Source of the DNA: Dipylidium caninum
Taxonomy: Eukaryota > Platyhelminthes > Cestoda > Cyclophyllidea > Dipylidiidae
Length of the DNA stretch: 64,000 nucleotides
Assembly: GCA_017562135.1 (NCBI GenBank)
Contig: QEYB01000701.1
Span: forward strand, 1 to 64,000
Reading direction: 5' to 3'
This document shows, one piece after another, positions 33,300 through 42,899 of this stretch. A model generated the notes under the pieces. The model did not search any database, had not been told where the DNA came from, and saw only the letters and a list, made by a program, of their open reading frames with translations. Every line of letters begins with the position of its first letter. Within the stretch, counting starts at the first letter, position 1. Made by a program: the position numbers and the translations under genes.

Positions 33300-34186
33300 G
33301 AGAGCCGGAGGAGCAGCGATGCCAGATGATAGTGCATAAGAAGTAGCAGTGTTGTGTCGTAAGCAACGATTTTGACCAAATATTGTCCGTTGCATGCCCA
33401 TTCATTTAACCTTTGGAGGCAGAACCGCAATCTCGAAGACTCAGGCAATGGACGCATTAGAGCTCCCCGTTTGGGAAACAAACATCGTGCTGTGAATGTG
33501 GTGTACTCACGTGTCTATCAATGGAGTGGAGCAAACGGAAAGGACTGAGTGAAGATTATCCTCGAGTTTGAAGAGAAGGTGAGCACCTCTGTACTGTCAA
33601 TCAGAGAATGGAGACATGAAGGGGAGCTCAGGTGAATGCCTATCGTCTATCGGCCACGTTTATGTGTTGAAGATGAGAGAAGTCAGGAAGGCGACGATGA
33701 CAGACTGATTATCTGAGACCTCTTATGTTGACTCAGTCGGTTAACACAGACATCATCGCGGCAATTGAAATAATTCATGAGGAGAAAGTGCCAGTGTGGT
33801 GAGAAGTGAGGGAGAAGGAGGTAGAGCTTTCTGTTCTAGTGGGAATCGGGATTCTCGAGGGAAGTCACGTGACTCATGGGCGCTGATACCCCTCAAACGA
33901 TCCACAAAGTTTGCATTTACTCTGTCCTTTTCTCCCACCCAAAATGCTCTCCACTCGCTATTTCGAATGTATTCATGAAATCAGGGAGAATAATGTACAC
34001 AAACAATGTCATGCATCGGACGTTAACTATACTGATGGGGAAGTAGTCAATCAATTAATTGTTCAGCTGCCACTCTATCAAACTTCTCTTCGTTTCTCGT
34101 CTTGCAACTAGGTAAGCAACAATTTTATCAAGTTCTCCATCTTTCTCTTCAGGTGTCAAATTTTCGTCGTGGGTCACTCGCCTCAG

Positions 34187-35065
34187 TCATTTCAACCAGT
34201 CATAATTCTCCTCCTCCTCTTCTGATATTACTTCAGTTCTTTCCTTTAGCACTTCCTCAGTGAAGGAATATTCCTCTCCTCCAACTGGTCCAACACTTCC
34301 CTCCATGCGTCTACGCTTAGGCGCACTGCATTCCCAGTTGTGACGGACCTTTGGAGGTGATGTGATCCGGTCAACTTCTTTTTCCGTGCCAACTGTCCTC
34401 CTGGCAAATCCCCCTCTCCGCCTTCTCTCAAACGCCTTCATGGCCACCACTGTCGATGGCACGCTGGCTCTGCAAGCGCTTGTGTGCGCTGCTAGTGACC
34501 CACCAGATCTCATCATCGTGACGTAATCCCCATGCGCTTTAGGGCATTCCGATTCAGTTGGCATACTCCTCATAATGTTCTCTTCCAATATGTCATGACC
34601 ATTTTTATATTCCATACACTGTGTGCCGTCGCAATTGCTGCTATTTCCACAGCTCTTCGCATTTGGCATTTGCGTGGCTGTGCGCTCAGTGCTTCTGCCC
34701 GCCTGAACGGACCTTTCGGTGGCGAAATCTTCACGTGGCCAGATGGTCACAATTTGCAGTCTGGAAATGCTGAGAGAGGCTTTTGCGGGGGTGTGAGAGG
34801 CTTTTGTTTGTCGACGGTTTTCTACTGTTTGCACAGTAGTTTCCTTGGTGGCGACAACGCAAGGTGCAATTTCGGTGATTTTTACCTCCGATGTGTCAAG
34901 CACCTTGGTCCTTAACCGGTCATGGGGATTGAAGAGGTTTTCGGGATCGGCGCTATAAGACTTCCTCCTTCTCCGGAGACGCTTCCACTTCTGCCACAGC
35001 GACGTGACAACCTCGCGTCGACTATGAGATTCAGACTTGCTCCTGGATGAGCGTGCATTGCCCAT
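34187..35065 (-). CDS. Nonsense-truncated twin of the 337-codon ORF (arm D)
   Basis: From ATG 35065 the frame matches arm C with the same MGNARSSRSK N-terminus, polybasic segment and PKRRRME motif. One codon (Ala) is missing after the HTP sequence. At codon 293 TGG is replaced by TGA, giving 292 residues. The remaining 43 codons are intact beyond the stop, down to the original TAA at 34055-34057, so the change is recent or a sequencing error. Confidence 0.55.
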   Translation of the reverse strand: MGNARSSRSKSESHSRREVVTSLWQKWKRLRRRRKSYSADPENLFNPHDRLRTKVLDTSEVKITEIAPCVVATKETTVQTVENRRQTKASHTPAKASLSISRLQIVTIWPREDFATERSVQAGRSTERTATQMPNAKSCGNSSNCDGTQCMEYKNGHDILEENIMRSMPTESECPKAHGDYVTMMRSGGSLAAHTSACRASVPSTVVAMKAFERRRRGGFARRTVGTEKEVDRITSPPKVRHNWECSAPKRRRMEGSVGPVGGEEYSFTEEVLKERTEVISEEEEENYDWLK

Positions 35066-35235
35066 CGTCGGAAGATGAGTTTTAAAGACGCCAATCAATA
35101 TTTCCTAGGTCAAACGCTTCAAGTGTTTATGAATATCGATTTCCCACTTGTCATTTCTTCGCCAACTGTCTGAAACACTGCACAAATAAAGTGTTGGGGT
35201 AAAATGTCATTCCATGCTAAGGGTTAGCTTTATCC

Positions 35236-35487
35236 ATGTCCTGCATGGATGACCGTTTTGGTTGCGCCATTGCCAGCGTCAAGAGAGATTTTGCAATAGT
35301 ATTTACAGTCGAGTCAATATATTTGCCCTATTCTCCACTACTTTCAATCAGCAAAACTAACTCATTTAAAGCTTCGTTGCATGCAATAGATGGACGGCGT
35401 GGAAGTTTTCCCTCCCACTCAAAAGTGTGCATTTTCTGCTCTTTGGACATCACCCGAGGAACATTAAGCAAGGTGGGATGGACATGA
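35236..35487 (+). CDS. 83-aa ORF, head-to-head partner (arm D)
   Basis: This is the counterpart of 20879-21130 with the same ATG, length and stop. It reads MSCMDDRFGCAIASVKRDFA at the N-terminus. Differences from arm C are substitutions only. It lies 170 bp from ATG 35065 of the divergent ORF. Arm D sequence continues beyond the stop to about 35583, where it departs from C. Confidence 0.4.
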   Translation: MSCMDDRFGCAIASVKRDFAIVFTVESIYLPYSPLLSISKTNSFKASLHAIDGRRGSFPSHSKVCIFCSLDITRGTLSKVGWT

Positions 35488-36539
35488 ATGCCACAAATAC
35501 TGACACGAGAAACAAGTTGACAGACTCATTAGAGGCCGCGAATATAGTCTTTCCGAAGGTTGGCGCTCTACGCCATAATGTCATACTTCCATTGATTACT
35601 CTCTCGCTCTCTCCCCACCCCAAGTGGGCTCTGACTCTGATGGGGCAAATCAGCAGAGAGAACGGACTGCGACGCTATTGGGAGTAAAACAATGTCGGGG
35701 ATCTCACGCATCTCACACACAGTCCCTGGGGTTCGAGCGACAGCAGACAGGCGAAGCAGAGATGGGGCCGTGGCGGGGACAGGGGAATCCAATTTTCACT
35801 TTTCAATCTTACTAGCCAGTGTGACACGCATGCCACCGGTGTGAGAAGAGAAGGCTGCTAAGTGAATTGGCGCACACAACACGTTCTGCGATCAAGTCGT
35901 TTGGATGAAGATAGGGAGAGTGAAGGAGGGAGAAGGAAGGATGAAGGTGGGCAACCACCCTATGACATTGTCCCGGATAACACAAAGAATGCTTCGCAAT
36001 GAATGTTGCATCGGCTTGAGAAGCGAGGTGTTTCTTGTTGGACACAAGAATTGATAGCAGGACCAACGAATAGAGATGTTTACCAAGATCACTTGCTCAA
36101 AGCCTCCCTCGGACTACGGACAGTTTGCGCCACGTTTTCCTCTCAGGGTGCCTTGTTTACTGAAAAGATTTCATTGCGCACCTGTGGGTAGGGTTTAGGC
36201 CTATAAAGCTGTTAAGTATTCAAATTCATCCCAATTTCTAGCTTCTCTGGGAGTTAGCTGAACAGGCGAAGTGGGGCGACGAGAGAAGCGCAGGGTGGAA
36301 GATGAGGAAACGGTGGTACGGGTGTTGGAATCACACTCAGTCAGTGTGAGTGGATTAAGAAACGTGGGCCAGTCGCAAGCACATACAGTGTGCGTCCGGT
36401 GAACTGTCAAGAGAGTATTTAAAGTCTCGAAGGAAGCGCAAATTTGGCCGAGAGCTCTCACTCTCCGAAGCGGGGTGGAGAAACACGCCAATTAGCACAC
36501 AGAAAGTTAAAAATACTACAGACGCATTTCTGCTGCAAA

Positions 36540-36545
36540 TTTATT
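36540..36545 (-). terminator. AATAAA poly(A) signal
   Basis: On the minus strand this hexamer follows the TAA at 36580 by about 35 nt. Confidence 0.6.
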
Positions 36546-36579
36546 CGAAAGCGAAAAAGGACATTGCCAAACATCAGAA

Positions 36580-36684
36580 TTATGTCGCGATAACCACGAC
36601 GGTCTTCGTGACGGTGCCACCATCCTGGGAGTCAAGGAAGTCCTGCTCAACAGTGGCCCTTGCTGCCGGTGGCACGTAGCGCAT
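36580..36684 (-). CDS. Terminal exon, better-preserved paralogue of 10612-10716
   Basis: The minus-strand frame encodes MRYVPPAARATVEQDFLDSQ followed by DGGTVTKTVVVIAT and TAA. Conservation with unit A is at the protein level, with a common stop and nearby AATAAA. The peptide is probably the C-terminus of a spliced gene whose other exons lie upstream (36749-36829 and 37020-37184). No known family was recognised. Confidence 0.6.
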   Translation of the reverse strand: MRYVPPAARATVEQDFLDSQDGGTVTKTVVVIAT

Positions 36685-36748
36685 GAGGTCGGTGTAACAT
36701 GCCGAATAACATGCCGCTAACAGGGTTATCCTTGATGCTACTTTAATT

Positions 36749-36829
36749 CTAGCGAATCACCCAGTTACTGTCTTTTATTGCCCTCACGGCGCTGGGCTTG
36801 AAATTTCTTTGGATTGTTTGGTTTTCCAT
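36749..36829 (-). CDS. Small conserved exon or ORF (26 codons)
   Basis: From an ATG the frame reads MENQTIQRNFKPSAVRAIKD and ends SNWVIR-TAG. Unit A reads GKPNIQRNYKPSSVRAIKQ and also ends in TAG after seven more residues (10534-10540). The identical stop position suggests either a short ORF or an exon that leaves through a donor before the stop (AAAGACA/GTAACT here). Confidence 0.45.
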   Translation of the reverse strand: MENQTIQRNFKPSAVRAIKDSNWVIR

Positions 36830-37019
36830 TTTTGACTGCCTCCAGGTCCAGTTAGAAGGCTTCTAAAACCAAGGCGAAAGCAAATCAAACCGTCATTAAA
36901 ATGTCTGAACGTCTCCTCACATTTTTTCCATACAATTCAATGATGCCTTCATAATTCGCAATGTGAAGTCGATGAGATTTACGCCGTGTGCGTGGTAGCG
37001 ATTCACCTCCGCTTGTGAG

Positions 37020-37184
37020 TCAACTCTCCTTGCATGCAGGAGCGGTAGCATGAATCGCTGCGCTCCGAAGGTATGCAACATCGCAGAATTTTCTCTCAGT
37101 TATTTCGTCTATTTCCTCCTCCTCCTCCTTATCGTCTGCGGCGTCCTCGTCGTTGCCCGTGGAGGCGAGGTTTCGTCTGGGCAT
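37020..37184 (-). CDS. Exon with NLAST...TERK motif
   Basis: The ATG-started frame MPRRNLASTGNDEDAADDKE continues through an acidic run to IDEITERKFCD and stops after 54 codons. The NLAST to TER portion aligns in frame with 31802-32025. It lies upstream of the two exons of block E on the same strand, so one minus-strand gene of about 0.6 kb is plausible. Confidence 0.4.
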   Translation of the reverse strand: MPRRNLASTGNDEDAADDKEEEEEIDEITERKFCDVAYLRSAAIHATAPACKES

Positions 37185-38620
37185 GGCCTCAGAGCTTATC
37201 GAGTTGTCCACAACATCCAGGAACGATAGAGACTAGTTATGATCATCAATGTCCACATTGTTGTGCAGAGGAAGGTGCGACAGAAGGGATTGTTTGTTAA
37301 TGTTGACGGTTGTTGCAAGCCAACAATCAGTAGATCGGCCAGGTTTGCCAGCGGGTTTAAAGGGAAGTCTAACTGATTGCTCTCCACTTTGGTGTATCAT
37401 CACAAGCGTCATTGAACAGCAAGCAATGGTTTAAAATAACCACACTGCGAGCCCTTACGGGAGCCTGTTGAATGTTCCATTTCGTCAAGAGATGAGAAGG
37501 AAGTTCCTGAACACTCTTAATTGGGCGATTTCAAAGGTACAAATTCTCACGATGGTATGTGAACCAATCAGCGCGAGGTTCAATTGCAAGTGGTTAAACA
37601 CTAATTGGGACTGCAAAAATCACACTTGATGGTGCTGAATTCAATAAACGTGGTAAAGAAGTCGAGAGGAAACATGCAATTCTGTGATGTTACTCACCGA
37701 CAAGTGTCTTGGAGCGGTCTACCTTGTGTAGACTCCGATAGTGTAGGGGCGAACGAGAAGTAGGAAGTAGATGGAATACCCTAACGTTCAATGAATGACC
37801 GTCACCTCAACCAGATTCGTCATGCAGGATAGCGTTAGGGTGATGTGGTATAGGGATTATTGTCGTAATGACGTAGACCAAACGGAATACGGCCAGATTC
37901 GCGTCTCGTACAAAGGCTCCCCGTCAGCGTCTTCAAACTCGAGGAGAATATGAACCAGAAGACACTACGAAAGAGCTTTCACTCGTCAGTTAATGTCCGA
38001 CCTCTTCTCTCAAACGCGGCCAAGCCGGCCCTGCGGGTAGCTGCATTCGGTGCTCAGTCGTGCGGAATGCTGTCCATTGAGGAATCGGTCGAAGGAGCTA
38101 TTTCTTCAGCTTGCCATTGTTTGTGTGGCAGCTTAGAAAAGCCAGAGGAGGTGAAGTGCATAGCTTCTACTCTACTAATACTCCGATTTTCGCCGATTTT
38201 CTTCTGCATCAGAGAAGTCGTTACTGAGAGGCTTCATAGAGGCCGACTACCGGGAAGGAATGTCCTCACTGACCTACTATGCACGGAGGACGTGAAGCTA
38301 AATACATAGCAGCGAGATCGCTGGGTAGTCGTGAGATAGTGGAAAGTGGACTCGGCTAAGACGAAAATGGTTAACATGATAATACCTAAATTCCACTAGC
38401 TTTCCAGTTTTCTTCAGATAGTGTGATTTCCTTCACTCCTGCAATCTGTACTTGGAATTTGTCGCATGTGGACCGTGTTCAATCGAATTGTTAACTGCTT
38501 GAGACACACAACGGAGAGGAAGCTCAAGTGCCGGTCTCTCCAGAGGCGGAATCCACCTGCCTGCACTCTAACAGTTCCCTATACCTAGCGATCCCCACTT
38601 CCTACGTAGTATCACATCAG

Positions 38621-38872
38621 CTACGCCTTCATGTCGCCCGAGAATTCGTTTTGCCGTACGAGAGTGATGCCGTCCCTCTCATTGTTCGGCAGGAGCGTTG
38701 ATTGTACCAGGAAGTCCGCTGTTGAGAAGGGTCGCAATTGGACGGAGTCGTTAAGATATGGACAGAAGTGACCTCCTACCCCGCTGTCAAACGACGAGGT
38801 CAGGGAGTTCGAGTGGCAAAGCAATTCTGTCCAAACGTGTTCTCTCTGCGCAGCCAGAGCCATGAGGCGCAT
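38621..38872 (-). CDS. Candidate exon, 83 codons, unknown product
   Basis: The frame reads MRLMALAAQREHVWTELLCH and later DSVQLRPFSTADFLVQSTLL, ending NEFSGDMKA-TAG. It extends upstream in frame through SIEASVTPPN to a GGAGTTGCAG acceptor-like site near 38918. The composition is protein-like, but there is no second copy and no clear poly(A) signal. Confidence 0.3.
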   Translation of the reverse strand: MRLMALAAQREHVWTELLCHSNSLTSSFDSGVGGHFCPYLNDSVQLRPFSTADFLVQSTLLPNNERDGITLVRQNEFSGDMKA

Positions 38873-40389
38873 GTTGGGTGGAGTAACTGACGCCTCAATT
38901 GATGTGTGGCGTCTGCAACTCCTCCATACATGATAACAGACCGAAAATCATATTGGCCAACTTGATTAAGCAGTCTACCTGTAAGGAGCAATAGATTGCG
39001 TAGAGGAGGAAAATCTCGCGATCACGTGGTAACGCAAAATTGGGCTACTGGGGGGATGCCTGGGATAAGTTGTGCCCATTAATTCCGCTGTCAATGTGGT
39101 GCCCGTTAGCTCACTTCTCCTCGGCACGTTGTCTACCCCAACATTAAGTAACCAATCAATGCGAATCAACAGACTCCTCAGATTTACAACAGACTGGCTA
39201 CCGGACTATCCCGCCCTCCTTCCCACAAGGCACCGTCTGCCGCTTCCTTGCATTCTTGTAATTTATCATCACATTTCAGTTCAACGAAGTTTGATCGTTC
39301 GGATGGCATTCTGGCGCTGCATAATCTCTTCAGTGTCTCTCTGACTCTGCAAATTGGTGCACTGAAGGAACGGACGAACTACTCGACGGATTGGTGGGAC
39401 GTCGAGTGTCGTGCCAAAGCGAACACACACCGACGATTCTTTCACTGCTTTTCTCCGTGGAACCAGCTGGACTTGCACATCGGGAATAATGACACCAATT
39501 TCTGCGGTATCGGATCGCCAAGAGACTTTTGCATCGGTTCGTGCTCAGAAGAGATGGATTAATTGCAGGTCTGGAATGGCACGTCTGCACGCAACAACGA
39601 AGACCTGTCGCTGTCTTGAACTCCAATGCATCACTTTATGGCGCTGAATTAATGTCGACACGTGAGCTAACGGGAAGTCTCTTAAATTTCCCCATGCTCA
39701 GTGCAATTCCCCCGATGCTTGTGACGTCTCATCTAATGGAGCTAGTGCGGAATGGTGGAATTCGACGATGTGGATATGCTAATTGAAGTGCACCTTGACG
39801 TGTTGCCACTCTCGCCTTCCACCGGATGCCCAGATTTGCAATTCGTTTGATCCCCATCCTTGGCACCATTTGGTCTGAGTGAGAGCAGAGTGGAGATGGT
39901 AACCGGAGGAGTTTGCGAACGAAAAGTGAGAAGCTTGTTATCGTTATTGTCGAAGATGTCGATTGCTTGGCACGGTGACCAGCGTATTCATCCGAAAACT
40001 ACCTTCTTCACTCCTTGCACCTCCCATTAACAGCTCCTATCAACTCACCTCTTCTTCTTCTCCGCTCTGTTCGCACTCAAACGGGATGGCGCTGTGGTTT
40101 GGGTGTCCTGTGAGAGGCGAACGGAGTAGCGCATCAGACTACTCACTTCCACACCTTTCTGGCTGCATTTGTAGAATGATTGTGGTCCGTCTCCTCGTAG
40201 CCAAAATTAAACCAATACCGCTTATTTGACTGTCCTCTGTTTTCAATATAAGTCACTCACTCCACTGCTCTTCTTCTAATTCGGTGTCGAAATTATCGAC
40301 AACAGCTTCGTAAAAGCAGTTTCCTTGTCATCCTTTTATTCTTTTCATTAAGCCGCTGCAAAAAAGCTGTTCGTGAATCGTGCAGTCGG

Positions 40390-40720
40390 GAAGGACAGGC
40401 TGACAGTGGGCTGGTTACAGCTTCACATCACCATGTACGAGTGAGGGAGGAGTTGAGCCATCATAGAGAGGGAAGTTTGTGACAAAGGTGACATCAGTGG
40501 TGACATTGTGCGTGTGCATTAGCCACCTACGGTGATCGGGCGAAGTGGACTTGTGTCATGAAGTTTGTCGTTGATTGCAGTGGAGAAGGTGCCCCATCAA
40601 AACCGACACTTCCACTTCGAACGGCAAATTAGGTGGCAGTGACGTAAGGGAAAGAGAAAAGGGTGTGAGGTGACACTGACGTTTTCTCTGTCATTTGTGC
40701 GGGGCCCAAAGAAAATGCAT
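40390..40720 (-). repeat. Family G repeat, minus copy
   Basis: The reverse complement matches 16090-16500 in the order CTTACGTCACTGCCA, CACCGTAGGTGGCT, and TAACCAGCCCACTGTCAGCC. Confidence 0.6.
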
Positions 40721-41863
40721 ACGTCACCGTCACCTCCTTCATCACGCGTCAGCAAAGAGTTAGCGATACATATGCGCATTTGATGGTACCTGTTTTAAGA
40801 AGGAGAATTCGTTTGCCATGGAGCCTGGAGCTTGAGAAAAGCGGCGGAAGGCTTGACACCCTCATCGGTCGTGTCTGGACTGTGAGAAGTAGGCTACCAC
40901 ATTTCACCCTCGACATCCATGTGGTCAGATGCCGTCAATCACTCCTTTGCACGTATGACGAAATTCCTCAGAGAACACGGGCGATCGCTAGCTTGAGGTT
41001 GCCTTCGTTCCCTTCCTTTTCTCTACTCCACGCTCCACCTTTACGCTCACAACAGAAGCAAGTGGAGCTCAACATGCAGCCTTAGCTTTTACAGTCGGAG
41101 TGTGTGACTGTCGTGGATAATGTCGTCTTACACCACCCAGTTTCACTATCTCGGTTTTCGGGGTGTACAAAATTATTCCAATTCCGCTTTCACCGTGTTC
41201 GCCCATTGATGCATGTCAAAGGTGCCAATAACATCATTCTGCTTTAGATGACTCCCTGAAGCACTCATTAACCGGCAGGCCCGAAAAAGCTCTCGCTTCG
41301 TCTTCGCACACGTGTATTTCAAGCGGGTTATGCTCTCTGCCAACCGCTTTCGCGTGTTAGTAGAGAGCGCAGAAGACTTGAAGGCGAGGCCCGAAAGCGT
41401 CAGCGATTTGGCATAAAAACATGTTAGTAGAAGCAGTAGGCAAAGGGGATCTGATTTTCATTCCAACAAATTATAATTTTCCATCGTTCAGTGTTCTATT
41501 TAACACCAGTCCGCCTCCTCTGATGCCCTCGCTTACCACCGTTTCACACACCTCTACCCTCCCTCTCCTCTCTCGACTCTCTCCCTCGCAGAAGTGCCTT
41601 TCAGTGCAACTCTCGTCCCATTCTCCCCAACCTCACCCGTCCTCAAGTCCTCAAGTCCTCAAGGCCACTTACCCGCAGTAGGGTCATTGCCTCTATTTCC
41701 TTACTACAGAAAGATAAATGAAAGAGGCGGGAAAGGAAGAAATTACTTCGCGATAGTTTTAGTGGATCAGAGGTGGCAGTTCATTGGATGGTTTTGGACC
41801 GGTCTGTTGGGGATGCCATTGAGCAATTGAGGCTGCGATATTTGCACTCTCCGGAAACAATGA

Positions 41864-41869
41864 TTTATT
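41864..41869 (-). terminator. AATAAA poly(A) signal
   Basis: On the minus strand it lies 26 nt behind the stop codon at 41896. Confidence 0.6.
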
Positions 41870-41895
41870 TTGTGGGTTTTAAGCGCCTATCCTTG

Positions 41896-42107
41896 TTACT
41901 TAGTATTCATTAAGCATGCATTTTGATGATGAATCCTCCCCACTTCTGTAGGCGACACGTAATACTGCGTGGGACCGTAGTGGAAGGCTGGTTTGGAGGG
42001 GCGAACAAGTAGTTTAGAAGAGGTGCTTTGCTCGTAGATACGTAGTTGAGCTGGAGCACTTGGACCTGCTTCAGCCTCGCTTTCACTCACGCGGTGTGCG
42101 TCGGACG
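41896..42107 (-). CDS. Terminal exon of an unknown minus-strand gene
   Basis: The exon opens after a CCTTCCACAACAG acceptor (boundary 42107/42108) and reads SDAHRVSESEAEAGPSAPAQ, then a tyrosine-rich segment PAFHYGPTQYYVSPTEVG, ending CLMNTK-TAA. AATAAA follows 26 nt later. The frame is also open for some codons before the acceptor, so retention is possible. Acceptor, clean frame, stop and poly(A) signal together make this one of the best conventional gene ends in the window. The function is unknown; the N-terminal part is acidic and disordered-looking. Confidence 0.5.
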
Positions 42108-42191
42108 CTGTTGTGGAAGGATTTCCACGGCAATGGGGAGGGTATCACCGCGGCAGCGGAAATCAAGCCCCTACGTCTCATTAGATAGTGA

Positions 42192-42338
42192 TCAACACCA
42201 CTGCGTCCCATGCCTTCTCTTCACAAAACCACTAAAATCCTCTGCGATAAGCAGCATGAGGTCGCGAAGGGTGCTTTGTTGGAGTTGGAAGAGGGGAGTG
42301 TCAGTTAACACAATGTCAGGTGTGTCATTCTGAGGTCC
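42192..42338 (-). CDS. Candidate exon upstream of the terminal exon
   Basis: After a GCTTGAGCGCAG acceptor (42338/42339) the frame reads GPQNDTPDIVLTDTPLFQLQ, then QSTLRDLMLLIAEDFSGFVK, and stops at 42192. Sequence character is protein-like. A donor that joins it in phase to the exon starting at 42107 was not identified with confidence, although TTT/GTGAAG and TTTTA/GTGGTT are candidates. Confidence 0.35.
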   Translation of the reverse strand, partial: GPQNDTPDIVLTDTPLFQLQQSTLRDLMLLIAEDFSGFVKRRHGTQWC

Positions 42339-42899
42339 CTGCGCTCAAGCCTGCGTGCTTTCACTATGAGCGTATCACTGAGCCATGTACCGAGTTGATG
42401 TCTGCCAATCATCGTACAGTGCAAACACAAGTGACGTTAAATCTGAACGAAACGCCAAAAATGAGGGCTCCGATTCGGCAAGCCCGGGGTGATGCCTTAG
42501 ACCACGTCAGTCAACTCGCTCCCGCACTCACGCACAATTGTGAGACGACCACATTCTCCGCTTAGGCTGCCTCGTGGATACCGTTATCACCTAAAACAGG
42601 CGGGTTTTATTACGTCGCAAGTGATGGAACACCAGCCGGAGTTAAGAAGATGTTGGTGGGGTGGAAGCGAAGGCGTCATGAGACAGACTACGGTGCTGTC
42701 TCGTTGGCATCACTGAATAACATCGCTTCATGCTCAGAGAGGTTAAAGGGTGTTTACGCATGCCCCACTCCCTTAATGATTCCGCACACCCACAGCGGTT
42801 CATTGATGCTCTAGTTGGCCTCAATCCACAACCCCCAAGTTCTGTGCCTTTGCATTCCATGCTGTCCTGCTGAGTGGATATCTCCTCATATCTCAAGAA

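Larger units (their letters stand above)
32044..35583 (-). repeat. Arm D of the large inverted repeat
   Basis: The arm is the reverse complement of 20789-24796, with breakpoints GTCCGCAAGGTAGC and CTACGCCATAATG. It is shorter than C by a deletion of about 425 bp (junction near 33733) and several small indels. Confidence 0.85.
36340..36900 (-). repeat. Block E, paralogue of the 3' end of unit A
   Basis: The reverse complement aligns with 10440-10930: GGAGGCAG...GGAAAACCAAAC, AAATTnCAAGCCCAGC, the terminal exon, AATAAA, CTGTAGTATTTTT, and then CTTCGGAGAnTGAGAG and GACAGTTCAnCGGACAC. Similarity is moderate. Confidence 0.7.

Noticed and set aside
37770..37850. CCCTAACG / CGTTAGGG strings resembling telomere repeats
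   Set aside because: They are single units forming a short inverted repeat, not a tandem TTAGGG array.
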